From: Gammaproteobacteria bacterium
Lineage (GTDB): Bacteria > Pseudomonadota > Gammaproteobacteria > Steroidobacterales > Steroidobacteraceae
NCBI GenBank assembly: GCA_025355165.1
Contig: JANYAD010000172.1
Span: forward strand, 1 to 64,000
DNA length: 64,000 bases
Direction: 5' to 3'
The translations under genes and the position numbers were made by a program. The notes beneath the pieces are model-generated. The model saw only the letters and a program-made list of their open reading frames with translations. It did no database searches and was not told the origin of the DNA. Of this stretch, positions 62,892 to 64,000 are shown one piece after another; the first letter of the stretch is position 1; each line of letters opens with the position of its first letter.

Positions 62892-64000
62892 TCTGCGCTC
62901 GACGCGCACGGTGTTGAAGCACAGAGCCAGCCTGGCCGGTGCGGCTGCGGCGATCATCACCGGCGGCAGCTTGATGCACTCGCCTAACGCGATAGCCGCC
63001 GAGGGCGAACCTACGCAGTCTCATCCGGCTGCGGATACGGAATTGGGAGAAGCTCTATACCCGGGCGAGGAACTGCTCGCGGAACGTATAGCAACCGTCA
63101 TTGACAAGTCGATCCGTGAAAAGTACCGCAGCGGCGATGCTCGGCGCGACGCGCACCCCAAGGCGCATGGCTGCGTGAAGGCGACTCTGCATGTCGATGA
63201 GCAAATTCCCGACAATTTAGCGCAAGGGATTTTCATTCCCGGCAAGAGCTATCAATCGTGGCTCCGCTTCTCCAACGGCTCGCAAGATCCGACTCGCGCG
63301 GATGGCAAGGGCGATGCGCGCGGCATGGCCATCAAAGTGATGGGGGTCGAGGGTGCGAAACTCTTGGAAAGCGACTCCCGCGCCACCACTCAGGATTTTA
63401 TCCTGATCAATCACCCGGTGTTTTTTGCCAATGATCCAAAGCGCTATCTCGCCTTCATCGAGAAGAGCACGGACGGTGGTTTTTTCGGCAAAGCGACCAT
63501 CCCTTTCTCACTGGGCCTGCGGGGCACCTTGATCGCGTTCGAGACCACGCGAAGCAAGATTTCGAATCCGTTGAGTGCGCGCTACTGGTCCATGGTTCCT
63601 TATCAGCTGGGAGTGGGACCTCGGCGGAAAGCCGTAAAATTTTCCGCCAGGCCGTGCTCGATCGAAACCGAAACGATCCCGAAGAACCCGGCGCACGATT
63701 ATCTTCGCGACGCTCTGCGTTCCACGCTGCAAAGCCGGGATGCCTGCATGGAGCTTCTCGTGCAGCCCAGGACCTCTGAAAGCATGAGCGTTGAAAATCC
63801 GCAGATAGAATGGAAGGAGGCGCAAGCGCCGTTTTACAAGTTGGCGAGCATCCTCATCCCTCGGCAAGAATTCGACACGGACGAGCAGAATCGATTCTGT
63901 GAGAACCTTTCTTTCACCCCATGGCATGCGCTCCCCGAACACCGGCCGCTTGGGGTCACCAACCGCTTGCGCAAGATAATTTACGAGCGTATCAGCCAAG
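62881..64000 (+). CDS. Catalase-like haem protein, exported (3' cut by window)
   Basis: At least 373 residues, open at the window end. A leader (LKHRASLAGAAAAIITGGSL) precedes the catalase-related core: HPKAHGCVKATLHVDEQIPD, WLRFSNGSQDPTRADGKGDARG, QDFILINHPVFFAND. This matches the small catalase-related SrpA/y4iL-type group rather than typical catalase, and such proteins are haem peroxidases of uncertain substrate. The ATG lies inside the response regulator gene, so it may be translationally coupled. The predicted proximal ligand region is YWSMVPYQLG. Confidence 0.88.
   Translation, partial: MIRSLRSTRTVLKHRASLAGAAAAIITGGSLMHSPNAIAAEGEPTQSHPAADTELGEALYPGEELLAERIATVIDKSIREKYRSGDARRDAHPKAHGCVKATLHVDEQIPDNLAQGIFIPGKSYQSWLRFSNGSQDPTRADGKGDARGMAIKVMGVEGAKLLESDSRATTQDFILINHPVFFANDPKRYLAFIEKSTDGGFFGKATIPFSLGLRGTLIAFETTRSKISNPLSARYWSMVPYQLGVGPRRKAVKFSARPCSIETETIPKNPAHDYLRDALRSTLQSRDACMELLVQPRTSESMSVENPQIEWKEAQAPFYKLASILIPRQEFDTDEQNRFCENLSFTPWHALPEHRPLGVTNRLRKIIYERISQ

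Noticed and set aside
1..64000. tRNA, rRNA, CRISPR arrays, insertion sequences, prophage
   Set aside because: Nothing with cloverleaf, regular spacer repeats, transposase motifs or phage structural genes was seen.

Overview
The window is 64 kb of a GC-rich bacterial chromosome. It holds about 60 protein genes and no rRNA, tRNA, CRISPR array or recognisable insertion sequence. The gene repertoire points to a gammaproteobacterium near the Steroidobacterales/Nevskiales/Xanthomonadales: an UrcA-family protein, an ECF sigma factor paired with a Ser/Thr kinase–TPR receptor, PsiF, DUF481, MarC, many Tat-exported enzymes and many secreted peptidases. That placement is inference from gene content, not from a marker gene.

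Layout. 1-5.4 kb: the end of a quinone-oxidoreductase-like gene, a cupin, two small genes, a VOC protein, a PspC protein coupled to a Tat amidase, and a Tat intradiol dioxygenase. 5.6-10.3 kb: an M23 peptidase, a secreted beta-propeller, cytochrome P460 and an unusual SDR. 10.4-12.6 kb: a two-gene osmoprotectant importer. 12.7-21 kb: a frameshifted VOC gene, a small gene preceded by an 8-bp tandem repeat, an S9 prolyl oligopeptidase, an M61 peptidase broken by one amber codon in its active site, an M13 peptidase, an Fpg/Nei glycosylase and a DoxX-like membrane protein. 22-24 kb: a compact cobalt-type nitrile hydratase operon (alpha, beta, activator). 24-33 kb: an M14 peptidase, a 29-residue membrane peptide, a large secreted protein, an outer-membrane barrel, and the ECF sigma/kinase pair with a remnant of a second kinase. 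33-38 kb: small envelope proteins and AsmA. 38-46 kb: an alkyltransferase-like protein, an M20/serine hydrolase/MarC operon, a GNAT/FEN-type exonuclease operon, and a divergent HTH regulator/serine hydrolase pair. 46.5-49 kb: one gene encoding a TIR–transmembrane–PEGA–FGE-like–alpha/beta-hydrolase protein. 49-54 kb: a pH-like membrane protein, two paralogous secreted lipocalin-like proteins around a Tat epoxide-hydrolase-like enzyme, and a second M20 peptidase. 54-64 kb: a hybrid histidine kinase, an MscS-type channel, a hydroxyacid dehydrogenase, DUF1810, stress-type proteins (glycine-zipper, BON), a response regulator and a catalase-like protein cut by the window end.

How the genes fit together. 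Much of the window serves envelope and periplasmic degradation (M13, M14, M20, M23, M61, S9, amidase, hydrolases) and stress response. The strongest candidate for something undescribed is the TIR receptor-like protein. Its predicted topology puts TIR in the cytoplasm and the ligand-binding-like and hydrolase modules in the periplasm, resembling the usual kinase-headed relatives with TIR in the kinase position. Also notable are the phase-variation-like repeat, the amber codon in M61, the leader-like N-terminus on the nitrile hydratase alpha subunit, and the lipocalin-like pair.
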